Assembly: GCA_020444775.1 (NCBI GenBank)
Contig: JAGRHX010000855.1
Location: 1-5,955, forward strand
DNA from: Gammaproteobacteria bacterium
Lineage (GTDB): Bacteria; Pseudomonadota; Gammaproteobacteria; HK1
Direction: 5' to 3'
DNA: 5,955 nt
Shown: in pieces, positions 5,409 to 5,955 of the stretch
Numbering within the stretch: position 1 is the stretch's first letter
Layout: each line of letters starts with the position of its first letter
Notes under the pieces: model-generated
Told to the model about the DNA's origin: nothing
The model's database searches: none
What the model saw: the letters and a program-made list of their open reading frames with translations, nothing else
Made by a program: the position numbers and the translations under genes

Positions 5409-5955
5409 ATGAGCATGGATTCCATTGCCTTCATCGGCGGGGGCAACATGGCCACCAGCATGGTCGGTGGACTCATCGCCAAGGGCCATCCCGGAGATGC
5501 CATCTGGGTCACGGACGTAGACGAGACGCGGCTGGCGGCGCTGCAAGACCGCTTTGGGGTTCGAACCTCGAAGGAGAACGGACCCGCGGCGGCCCGCGCG
5601 AAGACCGTGGTGCTGGCGGTCAAGCCACAGGTGATGTCCGATGTCGTCGCCGAGCTTGCCCCCACGCTGCGCGAGCACGCGCCGCTAGTCATCTCGATCG
5701 CCGCCGGCGTGCGTGAGCCGGACATCCGCCGCTGGCTGGGCCATGAGGCGGCCATCGTCCGTTGCATGCCGAATACCCCGGCCCTGCTCGGCGTGGGCGC
5801 ATCCGCCCTGTACGCGAATCCGTTCGTCAGCGCGGTTCAGCGCAGTAGTGCGCAGCGCGTGCTGAGCGCCGCCGGCACCACGGTCTGGGTGGAGCAGGAA
5901 GACCTGCTCGACGCGGTCACCGCGGTGTCGGGCAGCGGACCGGCCTATTTCTTCC
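5409..5955 (+). CDS. proC: Pyrroline-5-carboxylate reductase (3' truncated by window edge)
   Basis: Catalyses the last step of proline synthesis, NAD(P)H-dependent reduction of 1-pyrroline-5-carboxylate to L-proline, in the cytoplasm. The frame runs open to the window edge, giving 182 residues of an expected 270 or so. Visible family marks are the Rossmann dinucleotide loop FIGGGNMATSM (8-18), AVKPQ (70-74), ISIAAGV (96-101 region), RCMPNTPA (118-125) and the start of the substrate-binding C-terminal domain, VSGSGPAYFF (173-182). The helical dimerisation domain is beyond the window. The start is fixed by GGAGG at 5396-5400. In many gammaproteobacteria proC directly follows yggS (PLP homeostasis protein); here no such gene is in the 360 or so bases upstream, so proC probably has its own promoter. 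No missing residues or frame breaks are seen in the visible part. Confidence 0.95.
   Translation, partial: MSMDSIAFIGGGNMATSMVGGLIAKGHPGDAIWVTDVDETRLAALQDRFGVRTSKENGPAAARAKTVVLAVKPQVMSDVVAELAPTLREHAPLVISIAAGVREPDIRRWLGHEAAIVRCMPNTPALLGVGASALYANPFVSAVQRSSAQRVLSAAGTTVWVEQEDLLDAVTAVSGSGPAYFF

Overview
The window is high-GC bacterial DNA. Dense coding, Shine-Dalgarno (SD) sites before most starts, a TRAP transporter and a secreted Sel1/SPOR protein all suggest a Gram-negative proteobacterium, probably a gammaproteobacterium. That placement is inference; no rRNA or tRNA is present to anchor it. Nothing looks mobile: no transposase, integrase, tRNA or CRISPR array.

Bases 1-3558 hold a tight rightward gene set: (i) the 3' part of a TRAP transporter large membrane subunit (DctM type), cut by the left edge; (ii) an alpha/beta hydrolase starting 10 bases later; (iii) after 64 bases, a 70-residue protein resembling the AtzG-like small partners of amidases; (iv) a 470-residue amidase-signature enzyme whose start overlaps gene iii by 11 bases. 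Together they read as an uptake-and-hydrolysis operon: the transporter imports a small organic, probably anionic, compound, and the two hydrolases cleave ester and amide bonds in it. The substrate cannot be told from sequence.

Bases 3618-4874 (or up to 4961, depending on the start) carry, on the minus strand and convergent with the amidase, an exported protein with four Sel1 repeats of exactly 36 residues, a low-complexity linker and a C-terminal SPOR domain, suggesting a periplasmic protein that binds septal peptidoglycan.

Bases 4875-5408 are a gene-poor divergent region with a possible sigma70 promoter towards the right, a GC-rich 14-base perfect palindrome, a 10-base tandem duplication and a short inverted repeat.

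From 5409 to the right edge is the 5' two-thirds of proC (pyrroline-5-carboxylate reductase, last step of proline synthesis). It has a good SD but no yggS-type gene directly before it, unlike many relatives.

I see no clear evidence of a wholly new system. The most interesting item is the probable two-component amidase (small partner plus amidase) joined to its own transporter and esterase-like hydrolase.
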